Source of the DNA: Neolewinella maritima
Lineage (GTDB): Bacteria; Bacteroidota; Bacteroidia; Chitinophagales; Saprospiraceae
Length of the DNA: 64,000 nucleotides
NCBI RefSeq assembly: GCF_923081025.1
Contig: NZ_CAKLPZ010000001.1
Location: forward strand, 1,302,001 to 1,366,000
Direction: 5' to 3'
Shown: in pieces, positions 44,855 to 53,596 of the stretch
Position numbering within the stretch: position 1 is the stretch's first letter
Layout of the letters: every line of letters begins with the position of its first letter
Program-made: the position numbers and the translations under genes
Notes under the pieces: model-generated
What the model was told of the DNA's origin: nothing
The model's database searches: none
The model's input: the letters and a program-made list of their open reading frames with translations, nothing else

Positions 44855-45448
44855 TTAAATTTCAACGATATCGGGCATTTCGCCGTGCGCTTCGTAGGCA
44901 GTTACTAGGGCTTCGATCTCGTCCGCCGAAAGGTAATACTTACGCAGGCGTTTCTTGTAGTGGTCGGGCAGGGTAGCGTGCTCCATGAGGTACTGTTTGG
45001 TGGCGATGACCTCGCTGCCGAAGCCGTGGTCTACCGCAATGGTATCGGCGCGTCGTTCGGCCTCCCGCATGTAGCGCGACCAGAGCGCGTAACCCAGGCC
45101 GAAGGCGATCATGCCACGCCAGGGCCGGTGCAGGTAGTCGACAATGTGACCCAGCTCGTGGGCGAACCAACCGACGACCACCTCCTTGGGCAGCTCCCGC
45201 ACCCGCACGTGCTCGGTGACCTCCAGGTGGCTGCTGAAATCAACGCGGTAGTGGCGGGTAGCCCGGCGCCAGAACTGGAGGTTGAATACGGGCTGGGCCC
45301 GCATGGTGCTGTACTTAGTAGGTAGTTTGCGCAGGTAGATGGGGTGGGGGAGGAGCTCGGGATAGGCAGCCAGGGTCTCGGCAAACCACTCGCGTAGGTG
45401 GGGGCTGCTGACGTGTTGGTAGACGATGGTGTGGCGGGGCTGCGGCAT
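44855..45448 (-). CDS. Putative zinc metalloprotease (HExxH protein)
   Basis: The 197-residue protein has an HELGH motif (GWFAHELGHIVDYLHRPW) and a downstream EAERRADTIAVDHGFG stretch that fits the third ligand Glu of gluzincins (M48-like). There is no signal peptide, but a short hydrophobic region (GMIAFGLGYALW) follows the active site. The substrate is unknown. It heads a minus-strand cluster, with the stop of this gene overlapping the start region of the next. Confidence 0.72.
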   Translation of the reverse strand: MPQPRHTIVYQHVSSPHLREWFAETLAAYPELLPHPIYLRKLPTKYSTMRAQPVFNLQFWRRATRHYRVDFSSHLEVTEHVRVRELPKEVVVGWFAHELGHIVDYLHRPWRGMIAFGLGYALWSRYMREAERRADTIAVDHGFGSEVIATKQYLMEHATLPDHYKKRLRKYYLSADEIEALVTAYEAHGEMPDIVEI

Positions 45449-45604
45449 ACCGAGTCAACCCGAATTCACCCCCTAAGTTGGGCTCCGCAAATTTTACGGC
45501 CAACGAACATCCAATAACGACGCAGAGTTATAAACACAGAAAGCAGGTGATGACAAGTGTGTCGGATACATGACTTTCATTCACTCTAACCAAATACCTA
45601 CACC

Positions 45605-45769
45605 ATGTTACGCTATGCACTTATCTTCTTTGTAATCGCCATTGTAGCCGGTATTCTCGGGTTCGGCGGATTTGCCGGCGCTGCCGCCGGTATCGCCCAG
45701 ATACTCTTTTACATTTTCTTAGTGCTACTGGTGATCAGTCTGATCTCCCGCCTGTTCAACCGGGCCTAA
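45605..45769 (+). CDS. DUF1328 family small membrane protein
   Basis: A 54-residue gene with two membrane helices ([21 protein letters not shown] and [16 protein letters not shown]) and a short basic C-terminus. This is the DUF1328/YtjA pattern, where the [16 protein letters not shown] segment is typical. The function is unknown; members often accompany stress-response genes. A terminator hairpin follows. Confidence 0.88.
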   Translation: MLRYALIFFVIAIVAGILGFGGFAGAAAGIAQILFYIFLVLLVISLISRLFNRA

Positions 45770-45789
45770 GCACATAAGCTTCGCATACG

Positions 45790-45829
45790 AAAGGCCGCGT
45801 CCGGGATCGACCCGTTCGCGGCCTTTCCC
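45790..45829 (+). terminator. Terminator hairpin after the DUF1328 gene
   Basis: A 10-bp stem, aaaggccgcg at 45790-45799 and cgcggccttt at 45817-45826, with A and T runs at its ends. Confidence 0.75.
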
Positions 45830-45847
45830 ATCCCAAAAAATCCAGTT

Positions 45848-46057
45848 ATGTCGCGTATCTATTCCTCCCTTGCGCTAGTGATGCTTTCCGCTAGCTCCCT
45901 GCTCGCTCAGGCGTCCGACGAGAGCCCCTATAGTTCTTCCACCCTGGAGGATCCCCCCGGCGACTTCTGGGCTACGAATGGTGTAGTAATCTTCTGCGCC
46001 GTGATCTTTTTTGGCTTACTGATCTTCGTACTACTACGGGGCCGCAAGCGCGCCTAA
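45848..46057 (+). CDS. Small signal-peptide and membrane-anchor protein, unknown
   Basis: The 69-residue protein has a signal peptide (LALVMLSASSLLAQA), a short acidic extracytoplasmic stretch, one membrane helix (VVIFCAVIFFGLLIFVLL) and a basic RGRKRA end. I do not recognise the family. It lies between the DUF1328 terminator and the BaeRF3-like gene and is probably part of the same stress-type group. Confidence 0.6.
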   Translation: MSRIYSSLALVMLSASSLLAQASDESPYSSSTLEDPPGDFWATNGVVIFCAVIFFGLLIFVLLRGRKRA

Positions 46058-46096
46058 GCACCGGCATCCTTTATTATTCCTCCTTCAATTTCTACT

Positions 46097-47278
46097 ATGT
46101 TTACCCGAACCAACTTCGACCTGCTCGCCGCTCAAGCCAATGACTACTCCGTCAGTATTTTCATTCCTACCTACCGGGTCGGTAACCAACAGGAGGATCA
46201 GATTCGCTTTAAGAATGCCCTGAAAAAAGCCCACGAAAAACTGATCGAGCGCTACGACTTATCCGAACAGGAGGCCACCGATTTTCTCGCAGAGGCTTCC
46301 GCTCTGGAGGACAATCAGGAATTCTGGAAGAACCAGAGCGACGGCCTTGCCGTGTTCATCGGTCCGGATCGCATGGAACACTATGCCTGTCCGATCGACT
46401 TCGAAACTATGATCTACGTAGCGCCGGAATTCTACCTACGCCCCCTGGTGCCGCTGCTCGGTGAGGAGAGTAAGTTTCACTTCCTGGCCCTCAGCCGTGG
46501 AGCGATCAAGCTATATACCGGCAGCGAGTACAGCATCGCCGAGGTAAACCTGCAGGGGTTGGTACCTACCAATATGGACGATGCGCTCATGCAGGACACC
46601 CCCGACAACACCCTGGGGCGCGCCGGCGGTGCCGAAGGCCAGCGGGGAAGCAACAATGGTGTGTTCTTTAGCCGCGGAGGAAAGACCGGCGATGAGGTGG
46701 AGGACCTGAAGGCCTACTTCGATCGGGTAGACGCCGGAATCAGCGATTACCTGTGCGACGATAACGCCCCCCTCGTCCTCGGTGGCGTAGAACAATTGAT
46801 CCCGATCTACGAGGAGGCAAACGGCTATGACCACCTCTACACCCAGAACCACGTAAAGGGTAACCTGGAAGAGGACGCCCCCGCCATGCTGCACGAAAAG
46901 GCCTGGGCGGTGATCGGTACGCATTTTGAAGATCAGCGGCACCGCGACCGTCAGCTATACGGCGACAACGCAGCTCAGAACGAAGCAGGTAGTGATGTAA
47001 CCACCGTCGTACCCGCGGCAGTGAACGGCCGGGTAGCCGCTCTCTGGCTCAACAAGGATACCTACGTATACGGTGAGTACCACGCCGAGAATAACGGGGT
47101 CGAGATCATGACCGATGAGGATAAGAACGCGACCGAGCTGCTTAATCTGGCTGCCGTGCGGGCCGTACAGTCGGGTGCACGGGTATACAACGTAGCCGCC
47201 ACGGATCTACCCGTAGCCAGCAGCGACGCCTGTGCGATATACCGCTACGCCGTAGAGGCCGACACGACCAACCTCTAA
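46097..47278 (+). CDS. BaeRF family 3-like protein (bacterial/archaeal release-factor-like)
   Basis: The 393-residue soluble protein resembles the BaeRF3-type eRF1-domain-2/3-like family: VSIFIPTYRVGNQQEDQIRFKNALKKA at the N-terminus, GLAVFIGPDRMEHYACP and FHFLALSRGAIKLYTG in the middle, and PLVLGGVEQLIPIYEEANGY and ALWLNKDTYVYGEY near the end. These proteins share eRF1-like folds but have an uncertain role, possibly in ribosome rescue or stress. It follows the small membrane gene by 39 nt. The nearby lipoprotein gene starts just after it. Confidence 0.75.
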   Translation: MFTRTNFDLLAAQANDYSVSIFIPTYRVGNQQEDQIRFKNALKKAHEKLIERYDLSEQEATDFLAEASALEDNQEFWKNQSDGLAVFIGPDRMEHYACPIDFETMIYVAPEFYLRPLVPLLGEESKFHFLALSRGAIKLYTGSEYSIAEVNLQGLVPTNMDDALMQDTPDNTLGRAGGAEGQRGSNNGVFFSRGGKTGDEVEDLKAYFDRVDAGISDYLCDDNAPLVLGGVEQLIPIYEEANGYDHLYTQNHVKGNLEEDAPAMLHEKAWAVIGTHFEDQRHRDRQLYGDNAAQNEAGSDVTTVVPAAVNGRVAALWLNKDTYVYGEYHAENNGVEIMTDEDKNATELLNLAAVRAVQSGARVYNVAATDLPVASSDACAIYRYAVEADTTNL

Positions 47279-47284
47279 TTTAAA

Positions 47285-47665
47285 ATGCATCAACTAATGA
47301 ATAAGCTATTCACCTATAGCCTGCTCCTCTGCTTAGCCCTGGCCATCACTGCCTGTGGCGATGAAAGCATTGAGGAGAGTCAGCAGAGTATCGACAGTGA
47401 GAACGCCTCCGAGCACAATGACTCCGACGCTAATGACGACGGCGAGGTCACGTACGAAGAGCAATCCGCCCGCGGCGTATCGACGACCAATACGACCAAC
47501 TATGCCCAGCGTGCCGACTCGATCCGTACGGTGCGGGATACCCTGGTCACACCGACCTACACCGACGATGAGTACGAAGCGGCTTACTCCACCTCGACCA
47601 CTAATCCCGCCAATCAGGTAGAGGGCGGGATCACGCCCGGTGATGAGCAGAAGCGCAAGCAGTAG
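47285..47665 (+). CDS. Small hypothetical lipoprotein
   Basis: The signal sequence ends with the lipobox ITAC (CLALAITACGDES), followed by a polar, acidic 100-residue region rich in S, T, D and N. No domain is recognised. ATG 47285 or ATG 47297 both work. It probably ends the operon with the BaeRF3-like gene, before a strong terminator. Confidence 0.7.
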   Translation: MHQLMNKLFTYSLLLCLALAITACGDESIEESQQSIDSENASEHNDSDANDDGEVTYEEQSARGVSTTNTTNYAQRADSIRTVRDTLVTPTYTDDEYEAAYSTSTTNPANQVEGGITPGDEQKRKQ

Positions 47666-47684
47666 CCAGCCAGCGGCTACCAAG

Positions 47685-47722
47685 CACGAAAGGCCCTTCG
47701 CGCAAGCGAAGGGCCTTTCGTG
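47685..47722. terminator. Strong bidirectional terminator
   Basis: A perfect 16-bp stem, cacgaaaggcccttcg (47685-47700) and cgaagggcctttcgtg (47707-47722), with a 6-nt loop. It serves the lipoprotein gene on the plus strand and may also serve the tRNA on the minus strand, because the stem has AAA/TTT blocks. Confidence 0.7.
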
Positions 47723-47752
47723 TGTGCGGAAGTAGCCGTGAGGCTACCGAAG

Positions 47753-47825
47753 AGCCATCCATCGGACTCGAACCGACGACCTATTCATTACGAATGAATT
47801 GCTCTACCAACTGAGCTAGGATGGC
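47753..47825 (-). tRNA. tRNA-Thr (anticodon CGT)
   Basis: The minus strand folds into a standard cloverleaf: acceptor GCCATCC with GGATGGC, D arm GCTC-AGTTGGTA-GAGC, anticodon arm ATTCA-TTCGTAA-TGAAT with CGT in the loop (reads ACG), and T arm GTCGG-TTCGAGT-CCGAT. CCA is not encoded, as is usual in this phylum. It is divergent from prfC. Confidence 0.92.
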
Positions 47826-47843
47826 TATTGGCCGGCAAAGATA

Positions 47844-47851
47844 TATCTTTG
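47844..47851 (+). promoter_or_regulatory. -7 element for prfC
   Basis: TATCTTTG is an exact TAnnTTTG match 9 nt before the ATG chosen for prfC, giving a very short leader. Confidence 0.5.
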
Positions 47852-47860
47852 CCGCCGATT

Positions 47861-49447
47861 ATGACCAAGCAAAGCGTAGAAATTGCCCGCCGCCGCACCT
47901 TCGGCATTGTTGCCCACCCGGACGCCGGCAAAACCACGCTAACCGAGAAGCTGCTGCTCTTCGGCGGAGCGATCCAGGAAGCCGGTGCGGTGAAGAGCAA
48001 TAAGATCAAGAAAAGCACGACCTCCGACTTCATGGAGATCGAGCGGCAGCGCGGTATTTCGGTCGCCACCTCGGTAATGGCCTTCGACTACGCCGATAAG
48101 AAGATCAACATCCTGGATACCCCCGGGCACAAGGACTTCGCCGAAGACACCTACCGCACCCTCACCGCCGTTGACAGCGTGATCGTGGTGATCGATGTGG
48201 CCAAGGGTGTGGAGGAACAGACCGAAAAACTCGTCGAGGTCTGCCGAATGCGCAAAACGCCCGTCATCGTGTTCATCAATAAGATGGACCGGCCGGGTAA
48301 GGAGGCCTTCGATCTGCTGGACGAGGTAGAGCAAAAGCTACTGCTCAAGGTGGTACCCCTGAGCTGGCCCATCGGTATGGGCGATCGCTTCAAGGGCGTG
48401 TATAACTTATTCGAGGAGCGCATCGTACTCTTCCGGCCCGATAACAAGCAGGGACGGCCCGAAGAGACGATTGAATTCGATAAGCTGGACGATCCGGAAC
48501 TGGACGAGCTGATCGGTCAGGACGCCGCTGATGAACTGCGCGAGGAAGTAGAGATGATCCGCGCGGTCTATCCCAAGTTTCACCATGAGACCTACCTGGC
48601 TGGCAACGTCAGTCCAGTGTTCTTCGGTTCCGCGGTCAATAACTTCGGGGTCAAAGAGCTACTCGACTGCTTCGTACGTATCGCCCCGCCACCCATGCCA
48701 CGCCCGACGGAGGAACGGCAGGTGCTACCCGGGGAGGATCAGTTTGCCGGCTTCGTCTTTAAGATCCACGCGAATATGGATCCCCGGCACCGCGACCGGA
48801 TCGCCTTTCTGCGTATCTGTTCGGGAACGTTCGAGCGGAACACCAATTACCTGCACGTCCGGCAGGGGCGCAAACTCAAATTTGCTAATCCGACGAGCTT
48901 CATGGCCGACCGCAAGGAGGTGATCGACGAGGCCTACGCCGGCGATGTAGTCGGTCTGTACGACTCCGGTAATTTCAAGATCGGTGACACCCTTACCGAA
49001 GGGGAGGAACTGCACTTCAAGGGCATCCCGAGCTTTAGTCCCGAGCAATTTCGGCGGGTGCTCAACGGCGACCCCCTGAAATCCAAGCAGCTAGCCAAGG
49101 GGATCGATCAGCTGATGGACGAAGGCGTAGCCCAGCTCTTCACCCGCGGGGTAGACAACGCGCAGATCATCGGTACGGTAGGTGCCCTGCAGTTCGACGT
49201 GATCCAGTACCGCCTGGAGCATGAATACGGAGCCACGGTACTCTACGAACCCATTAATCTGTTCAAAGCCCTTTGGGTGACCTGCGAGGATGAAGCTGCG
49301 CTACAGGCCTTTCGGGACCGCCGCCGGCAGCAGATCGCTACCGACAAGGAGGACCGCCTGGTCTACCTGGCCGACAGCGCTTGGACCCTGCAGATGGCCA
49401 GAGACAACCACCCGGAGATCGTCTTCCACTCCACCTCGGAGTTATAA
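47861..49447 (+). CDS. prfC: Peptide chain release factor 3
   Basis: The translational GTPase has P-loop [15 protein letters not shown], switch 2 [12 protein letters not shown] and the RF3-specific region ([43 protein letters not shown]). RF3 recycles RF1/RF2 from the ribosome after termination. Start is ATG 47861 ([15 protein letters not shown]); the in-frame ATG at 47828 would run into the tRNA promoter region. The full length (528) fits the family. It is divergent from tRNA-Thr. Confidence 0.96.
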   Translation: MTKQSVEIARRRTFGIVAHPDAGKTTLTEKLLLFGGAIQEAGAVKSNKIKKSTTSDFMEIERQRGISVATSVMAFDYADKKINILDTPGHKDFAEDTYRTLTAVDSVIVVIDVAKGVEEQTEKLVEVCRMRKTPVIVFINKMDRPGKEAFDLLDEVEQKLLLKVVPLSWPIGMGDRFKGVYNLFEERIVLFRPDNKQGRPEETIEFDKLDDPELDELIGQDAADELREEVEMIRAVYPKFHHETYLAGNVSPVFFGSAVNNFGVKELLDCFVRIAPPPMPRPTEERQVLPGEDQFAGFVFKIHANMDPRHRDRIAFLRICSGTFERNTNYLHVRQGRKLKFANPTSFMADRKEVIDEAYAGDVVGLYDSGNFKIGDTLTEGEELHFKGIPSFSPEQFRRVLNGDPLKSKQLAKGIDQLMDEGVAQLFTRGVDNAQIIGTVGALQFDVIQYRLEHEYGATVLYEPINLFKALWVTCEDEAALQAFRDRRRQQIATDKEDRLVYLADSAWTLQMARDNHPEIVFHSTSEL

Positions 49448-49510
49448 CACGAAGTTCGCGTACTGTCGCTACACTACACTGCGTTAAGGTGCTGTTAAGA
49501 ATGTGAGGAT

Positions 49511-49528
49511 ACCCCATATGTATGGGGT
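49511..49528. promoter_or_regulatory. Perfect 18-bp palindrome after prfC
   Basis: The sequence accccatatgtatggggt is an 8-bp inverted repeat around a 2-nt centre. It has no T-run, so it may be an operator, or part of prfC termination. It lies in a 254-nt gap with no gene; the gap also carries TATATTCG near 49546. Confidence 0.4.
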
Positions 49529-49701
49529 GGAAGCTCAACCTAACGTATATTCGTATTGTATCCAGTCAAGCGCCCACATCCGTTGCCTTTGCTACCCTTC
49601 AGTGGGTTCGTATTCGCGCTCCTTTCCAGCAATCAGACACGACTTAGCATTTTATCCGATTCTTCGCCCGGGGTCGACTTTATCATCTACGCTTTCTACC
49701 T

Positions 49702-50715
49702 ATGCTAAAATCGTCGTTTCTTCTGCTCCTGTCCTTCGGTACCATTCTGCTAATGAGCAGTGCCGAGTTTGACATCACCCGCTATGTAGGCGACCAGTAC
49801 TCCACCGCTTCCGCCTTCTATGTGCCGGTCAGCCTGGAGACGGGCCCTAAGAAGCTACCCACCCGCGTCACCGATGTAGTCGCGGAATTCCCCGTAGCTA
49901 CCGAGACGCCTGACTACAAGCTCCGAAACCACGAAGACCGGGCGTTCAAGGCCGAGCTTAAAGCCGCCATCCTCGCCAATCCTATCTGGGCGAAGCTCTA
50001 CAAATCGAAGCGTCTATCCGTCGGTCTGGTAGATATGAGCAACGAGGCTCAGCCCCGCTTCGCCACCCTCAACGGCAAGCACATGATGTACGCTGCCAGC
50101 CTGCCAAAGATCGCCGTGCTCGCAGCAGCCCACGACGCCATCGAGCGCGGTGAGCTCAAGGAGTCTGCCGAGGTGAAGCACGACATGCGCCTCATGATCG
50201 CCAAATCCAATAATGCTGCCACCACCCGCATGATCGACCGGGTAGGCTTCGAGCACATCGAGCGCACCATGCGCGACCCCCGCCATAAGCTGTACGATCC
50301 CGCAAACGGCGGAGGACTGTGGGTAGGCAAGCGCTATGCTGCCGGCGGCCGTCGCTACCCCGACCCCATGAAGGGCATCAGCCATGCCGCCACTACGGAG
50401 CAGGTCTGCCGCTACTTCTACCTGCTCGCCAACGGCAAATTGGTCAGCGAAAGCAGCAGTGCCAAGATGATGAGCTACCTCGTCGACCCCCAGCTGCACC
50501 ATAAATTCGTCAACACTCTGGACCGGGTAGCACCTAACGCCAAGGTCTACCGCAAGTCAGGCTCGTGGAGTGTCTACCACGCCGACTGCGCGATGGTACA
50601 GGGCCCCGACCGCAATTACATCATGACCGCCCTGGTCGAAGATGCCGGCGGCGAGCAAATCATTCGCGACCTCGGTGCCGTTATGGACCGGCTCGCGCGT
50701 CAATCGGCTAAGTAA
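49702..50715 (+). CDS. Class A beta-lactamase-fold serine hydrolase
   Basis: The protein has an N-terminal hydrophobic signal (SSFLLLLSFGTILLMSSA), then a penicillin-binding fold with Ser133-x-x-Lys136 (ASLPKIAVL), Ser169-Asn-Asn (KSNNAAT) and Lys285-Ser-Gly (RKSGSW). The core order matches class A enzymes, but the Glu166 loop is not obvious and the region before the nucleophile is long. It is more likely a D,D-peptidase-type hydrolase than a resistance enzyme. The start is ATG 49702. It ends with a terminator before the TonB receptor. Confidence 0.82.
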   Translation: MLKSSFLLLLSFGTILLMSSAEFDITRYVGDQYSTASAFYVPVSLETGPKKLPTRVTDVVAEFPVATETPDYKLRNHEDRAFKAELKAAILANPIWAKLYKSKRLSVGLVDMSNEAQPRFATLNGKHMMYAASLPKIAVLAAAHDAIERGELKESAEVKHDMRLMIAKSNNAATTRMIDRVGFEHIERTMRDPRHKLYDPANGGGLWVGKRYAAGGRRYPDPMKGISHAATTEQVCRYFYLLANGKLVSESSSAKMMSYLVDPQLHHKFVNTLDRVAPNAKVYRKSGSWSVYHADCAMVQGPDRNYIMTALVEDAGGEQIIRDLGAVMDRLARQSAK

Positions 50716-50770
50716 TCTTTCCCCGGGCAGTTGCCAAGAGCAGCCGCCGGGCATAACACGTGACCGTTAC

Positions 50771-50803
50771 AGTCCCTCTTACCTTGCGTGAGAGGGACTT
50801 TTT
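50771..50803 (+). terminator. Terminator after the serine hydrolase gene
   Basis: A 9-bp stem, agtccctct (50771-50779) and agagggact (50791-50799), is followed by TTTTT. Confidence 0.75.
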
Positions 50804-50814
50804 ACTGCACGGTG

Positions 50815-50822
50815 TACCTTTG
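50815..50822 (+). promoter_or_regulatory. -7 element for the TonB receptor gene
   Basis: TACCTTTG is an exact TAnnTTTG match. Because transcription would begin after about 50829, in-frame starts at 50760-50820 cannot be used, which supports the GTG at 50898. Confidence 0.6.
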
Positions 50823-50847
50823 CGTCCACCCCCGGAAACCTTCACAA

Positions 50848-50898
50848 ATGACCCTAGCCTCGCGTTCTCCGCTCTTTCTGATCATCCTCAGCGCGTAG
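50848..50898 (+). other. Possible 16-codon leader peptide or frame-shifted signal start
   Basis: ATG 50848 opens a 16-residue frame (MTLASRSPLFLIILSA) that ends in a TAG overlapping the receptor GTG as TAGTG. It looks like the start of a signal peptide in another frame. It could couple translation to the receptor gene or mark an old frameshift; no direct evidence separates these. Confidence 0.25.
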
Positions 50899-53177
50899 TG
50901 GCAGTGCTTCGGCTCATTCTGCTGCTACTGATCCTTTGCACCTGCGGCCCCGCCCTGATGGCACAGGGGGCGGCCTCGTGTACGGGTACCATCACGGGCC
51001 GGGTGATGGATGCCCACGACGCCGAAGACATGTCCTTTGCCGCTATCTATATGTTGGAGAGCGAGCGAGGTATCGAGGCGGATCAAAGCGGGGCGTTTCG
51101 TATCGAGGGTGTGTGCCCGGGGGAGTTGACGCTGCGCGTCAGCCATATCGGGTGTGACCCGGAGGAGGTGCGTCTGGACTTTCGTGGAGATACTAGTTTG
51201 GTGGTCTACCTCCACCACCACGACAATTATACCCAGACGGTGACGGTGACGAGTACCGCCGCCCAGGCCAGCTACGAAGAACGACTGGATGCCCAGTCCG
51301 ATCAGCAGCTCAGCGAGGTGCTGGCAGGTATCACGGGGGTCAGTACCCTCCGGACGGGCACGGCTGCGGCCAAGCCGGTGTACGACGGGCTGTTTGGCAA
51401 CCGGCTCAGCATTCAGAATAACGGCGTCGCACAGTCAGGTCAGCAGTGGGGTAACGACCACGCTCCGGAGATCGACCCCTGGGTAGCTGCCTACGTGCGG
51501 GTGGTGGAAGGAGTAGACGCGCTGCGCTACGGCGGCAGTACGCTGGGGCCCACCGTACTGATCGAGCCGGCGGACCTGACGTCCCGCACCGGCCCCGAAG
51601 GCAAGGTCGCCTACGGCTTGCGGTCGAACGGACTGGCCCACACCCTGAACGCCCGTATCACGGATTCTACCTTCGTCACCTATCGGCTCAGTGCTACCCT
51701 CAAGGCTGCCGGCGACCAGCGCGCGCCCGATTATTTCCTGACCAATACGGGCCGGCGAGAAGGTAACGTAGCGCTGCAGGTAGCCAAGTTTTTCTCTCCC
51801 CAGTGGACGGCCAACGCCTACTATAGCTTGTTTAACGCGGAGGTCGGTGTGCTGCGGGGATCTCATATCGGTAACCTCAGCGACCTACAGGATGCGATCG
51901 GACGTGCGCAACCTTACTTCACCGATTCTTCCTTCAGTTACGGTATCGCCTCACCCCGTCAGACCGTGAGTCATCACCTGATCAAGGGAGAACTGAAGTA
52001 TACCCCCACGGAGGGGCAGCGTCTGCTACTGCGCTATGGCGGCCAGCTGGATGACCGTAAGGAGTACGACGTACGCCGCGGAGACGATGATCGCGCCGCC
52101 CTGCAGTTGCTGCAGCTCACGCACTTCTTGGAAGCAAATTATCACCTTGACTTCGGCGACCAGCAGCACCTGGAGGGTGGATTGCAGTACGAACACGTCA
52201 GCAATGAGAACCAACCGGGTACCGGCATTCTGCCCTTGATTCCCGACTACTCGGGGCAGCGGGGATCGGCATACGCCACCTACCACCGGGAGGTCGCCAC
52301 ATTGCGCTATCACTTCGGGGCCCGCTACGACCGGCAGTCCTACCGGGCAGTCCGCATCAGTCGCGATCTTCCGCGGCGTATCGTGCGAAGTCAGCACACC
52401 TACGATGCCCTGGGCGGGGCCGCCGGTGCGGGACTAAAAGTGAATGCACGTCTGAGTACGGACGTGGAACTCACCTACCGCCAGCGCGCCCCTCAGATCA
52501 ACGAACTGTACAGCCAGGGGCTTCACCAGGGGGTGAGTGGCATAGAGGAGGGCGATAGCACCCTGGTGCCGGAAGCCTCCCTGAAGCTGAACGCTGGGCT
52601 ACACTACGGCAGCGCGAATGGGAAATGGACAGTATCCGGAAGCGGGTTCGTACAACGGGTAGCTAACTTCATCAATCTTGAGCCGCAGGCGGAGTTCAGA
52701 TTGACGCTCCGCGGAGCGTTCCCCCTGTTCCAGTACCGCGGTGTAGATGCTACGCTCTGGGGGGGGAAAGTCAATATGCTGACGCAGTGGGGTAGGGTAG
52801 ACCTCAGTACCCAACTGGCTTACGTACGCGGACGTAACCGTACGGACGAGCTACCCCTTATCTACCTGCCACCCCTTAACTGGCGCACTACGGTAGGTGT
52901 GCCGGTAGGTGAATGGCGGATGACCGCCACGACCTTACTGGTAACCCGACAGGGAAATCTTCGCGAGCAACAGGACTTTCTGCCCCCGCCGCCCGGCTAT
53001 ACACTGGTAGATGTTCAGGCTTCGCGATCGATCGGGATCGGCCGGCGGTCGCTACTGCTTACGCTGGAGGCAGAGAATATTCTCGATACTTCCTACCGGG
53101 ACTACCTGGACCGCCAACGCTACTTTGCCGATGCACCGGGGCGGAGCCTGAATATTCGCGCGAGCTATGCTTGGTGA
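50898..53177 (+). CDS. TonB-dependent receptor with N-terminal carboxypeptidase-like domain
   Basis: The signal peptide (VLRLILLLLILCTCGPALMAQ) precedes a CarboxypepD-regulatory-like domain (TGTITGRVMDAHDAEDMSFAAIYM ... GELTLRVSHIG), a plug (VTVTSTAAQASYEERLD, QLSEVLAGITGVSTLRTG) and a 22-strand-type barrel ending LNIRASYAW. These import metals, vitamins or other molecules by TonB energy. An exact -7 promoter lies at 50815, so starts before it are not used; GTG 50898 is the likely start, with GTG 50904 also possible. A GC-rich dispersed repeat copy lies in the signal-peptide region. The ligand cannot be inferred. Confidence 0.88.
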   Translation: MAVLRLILLLLILCTCGPALMAQGAASCTGTITGRVMDAHDAEDMSFAAIYMLESERGIEADQSGAFRIEGVCPGELTLRVSHIGCDPEEVRLDFRGDTSLVVYLHHHDNYTQTVTVTSTAAQASYEERLDAQSDQQLSEVLAGITGVSTLRTGTAAAKPVYDGLFGNRLSIQNNGVAQSGQQWGNDHAPEIDPWVAAYVRVVEGVDALRYGGSTLGPTVLIEPADLTSRTGPEGKVAYGLRSNGLAHTLNARITDSTFVTYRLSATLKAAGDQRAPDYFLTNTGRREGNVALQVAKFFSPQWTANAYYSLFNAEVGVLRGSHIGNLSDLQDAIGRAQPYFTDSSFSYGIASPRQTVSHHLIKGELKYTPTEGQRLLLRYGGQLDDRKEYDVRRGDDDRAALQLLQLTHFLEANYHLDFGDQQHLEGGLQYEHVSNENQPGTGILPLIPDYSGQRGSAYATYHREVATLRYHFGARYDRQSYRAVRISRDLPRRIVRSQHTYDALGGAAGAGLKVNARLSTDVELTYRQRAPQINELYSQGLHQGVSGIEEGDSTLVPEASLKLNAGLHYGSANGKWTVSGSGFVQRVANFINLEPQAEFRLTLRGAFPLFQYRGVDATLWGGKVNMLTQWGRVDLSTQLAYVRGRNRTDELPLIYLPPLNWRTTVGVPVGEWRMTATTLLVTRQGNLREQQDFLPPPPGYTLVDVQASRSIGIGRRSLLLTLEAENILDTSYRDYLDRQRYFADAPGRSLNIRASYAW
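50938..50955 (+). repeat. GC-rich dispersed repeat copy in the receptor signal peptide
   Basis: The sequence gcacctgcggccccgccc is identical to the first 18 bases of the copy at 39298 but is read in a different frame (TCGPA). Confidence 0.6.
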
Positions 53178-53201
53178 GTTACGAAAATACCCGTACTTTT
53201 G
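53171..53201 (+). promoter_or_regulatory. Promoter for rpsT (-33 TTG and -7 TACTTTTG)
   Basis: TTG at 53171-53173 and TACTTTTG at 53194-53201 have a 20-nt spacer, which is the best complete Bacteroidota promoter in the window. The -33 element lies inside the end of the receptor gene. Confidence 0.7.
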
Positions 53202-53261
53202 CGGACTAATTACGTGCTGTCACTAGGAGAACACGTAAGCAATCATTACAACTAGAATTAG

Positions 53262-53516
53262 ATGGCACACCATAAGTCAGCAAAGAAGCGGATTCGTCAG
53301 GATGAGAAGAAGCGTCTTCACAACCGCTACTACAAGAAATCAACCCGTACGGCGATCCGTAAGCTTCGCGATCTCGAAGATCGTACAGAGGCCGAGCGGC
53401 AGCTGCCCCGCTTGTTCAGCATGATCGACCGGCTAGCGAAGCGCAATCTATGGCACCCCAACAAAGCGTCCAACCTGAAGTCTGGTCTGGCGCAGCACGT
53501 CAACGGACTAGCCTAA
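53262..53516 (+). CDS. rpsT: 30S ribosomal protein S20
   Basis: The 84-residue basic protein matches bS20: AHHKSAKKRIRQDEKKRLHNRYYKKSTRTAIRKL at the N-terminus and RNLWHPNKASNLKSGLAQHVNGL at the end. It binds 16S rRNA at the base of the 30S body. It has a strong promoter and a strong terminator, so it is a single transcription unit. Confidence 0.97.
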   Translation: MAHHKSAKKRIRQDEKKRLHNRYYKKSTRTAIRKLRDLEDRTEAERQLPRLFSMIDRLAKRNLWHPNKASNLKSGLAQHVNGLA

Positions 53517-53540
53517 GGTACTCCGGGTCCAGTACCCATT

Positions 53541-53578
53541 AAAAAGCCCCGTCGCAGTACTGCGACGGGGCTTTTTTT
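53541..53578 (+). terminator. Strong terminator after rpsT
   Basis: A long stem, aaaagccccgtcgca (53542-53556) with tgcgacggggctttt, and a 4-nt loop, followed by a T-run. It is symmetric enough to also end the convergent DUF4290 transcript. Confidence 0.85.
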
Positions 53579-53596
53579 GTAGGTAGGTAGCATCAA

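Noticed and set aside
49511-49528. The perfect palindrome as the prfC terminator
   Set aside because: No T-run follows; kept only as a possible operator.
49702-50715. An acquired beta-lactamase resistance gene
   Set aside because: The class A motifs are present but the usual Glu166 loop is not clear, composition matches neighbours and no mobile element is nearby.
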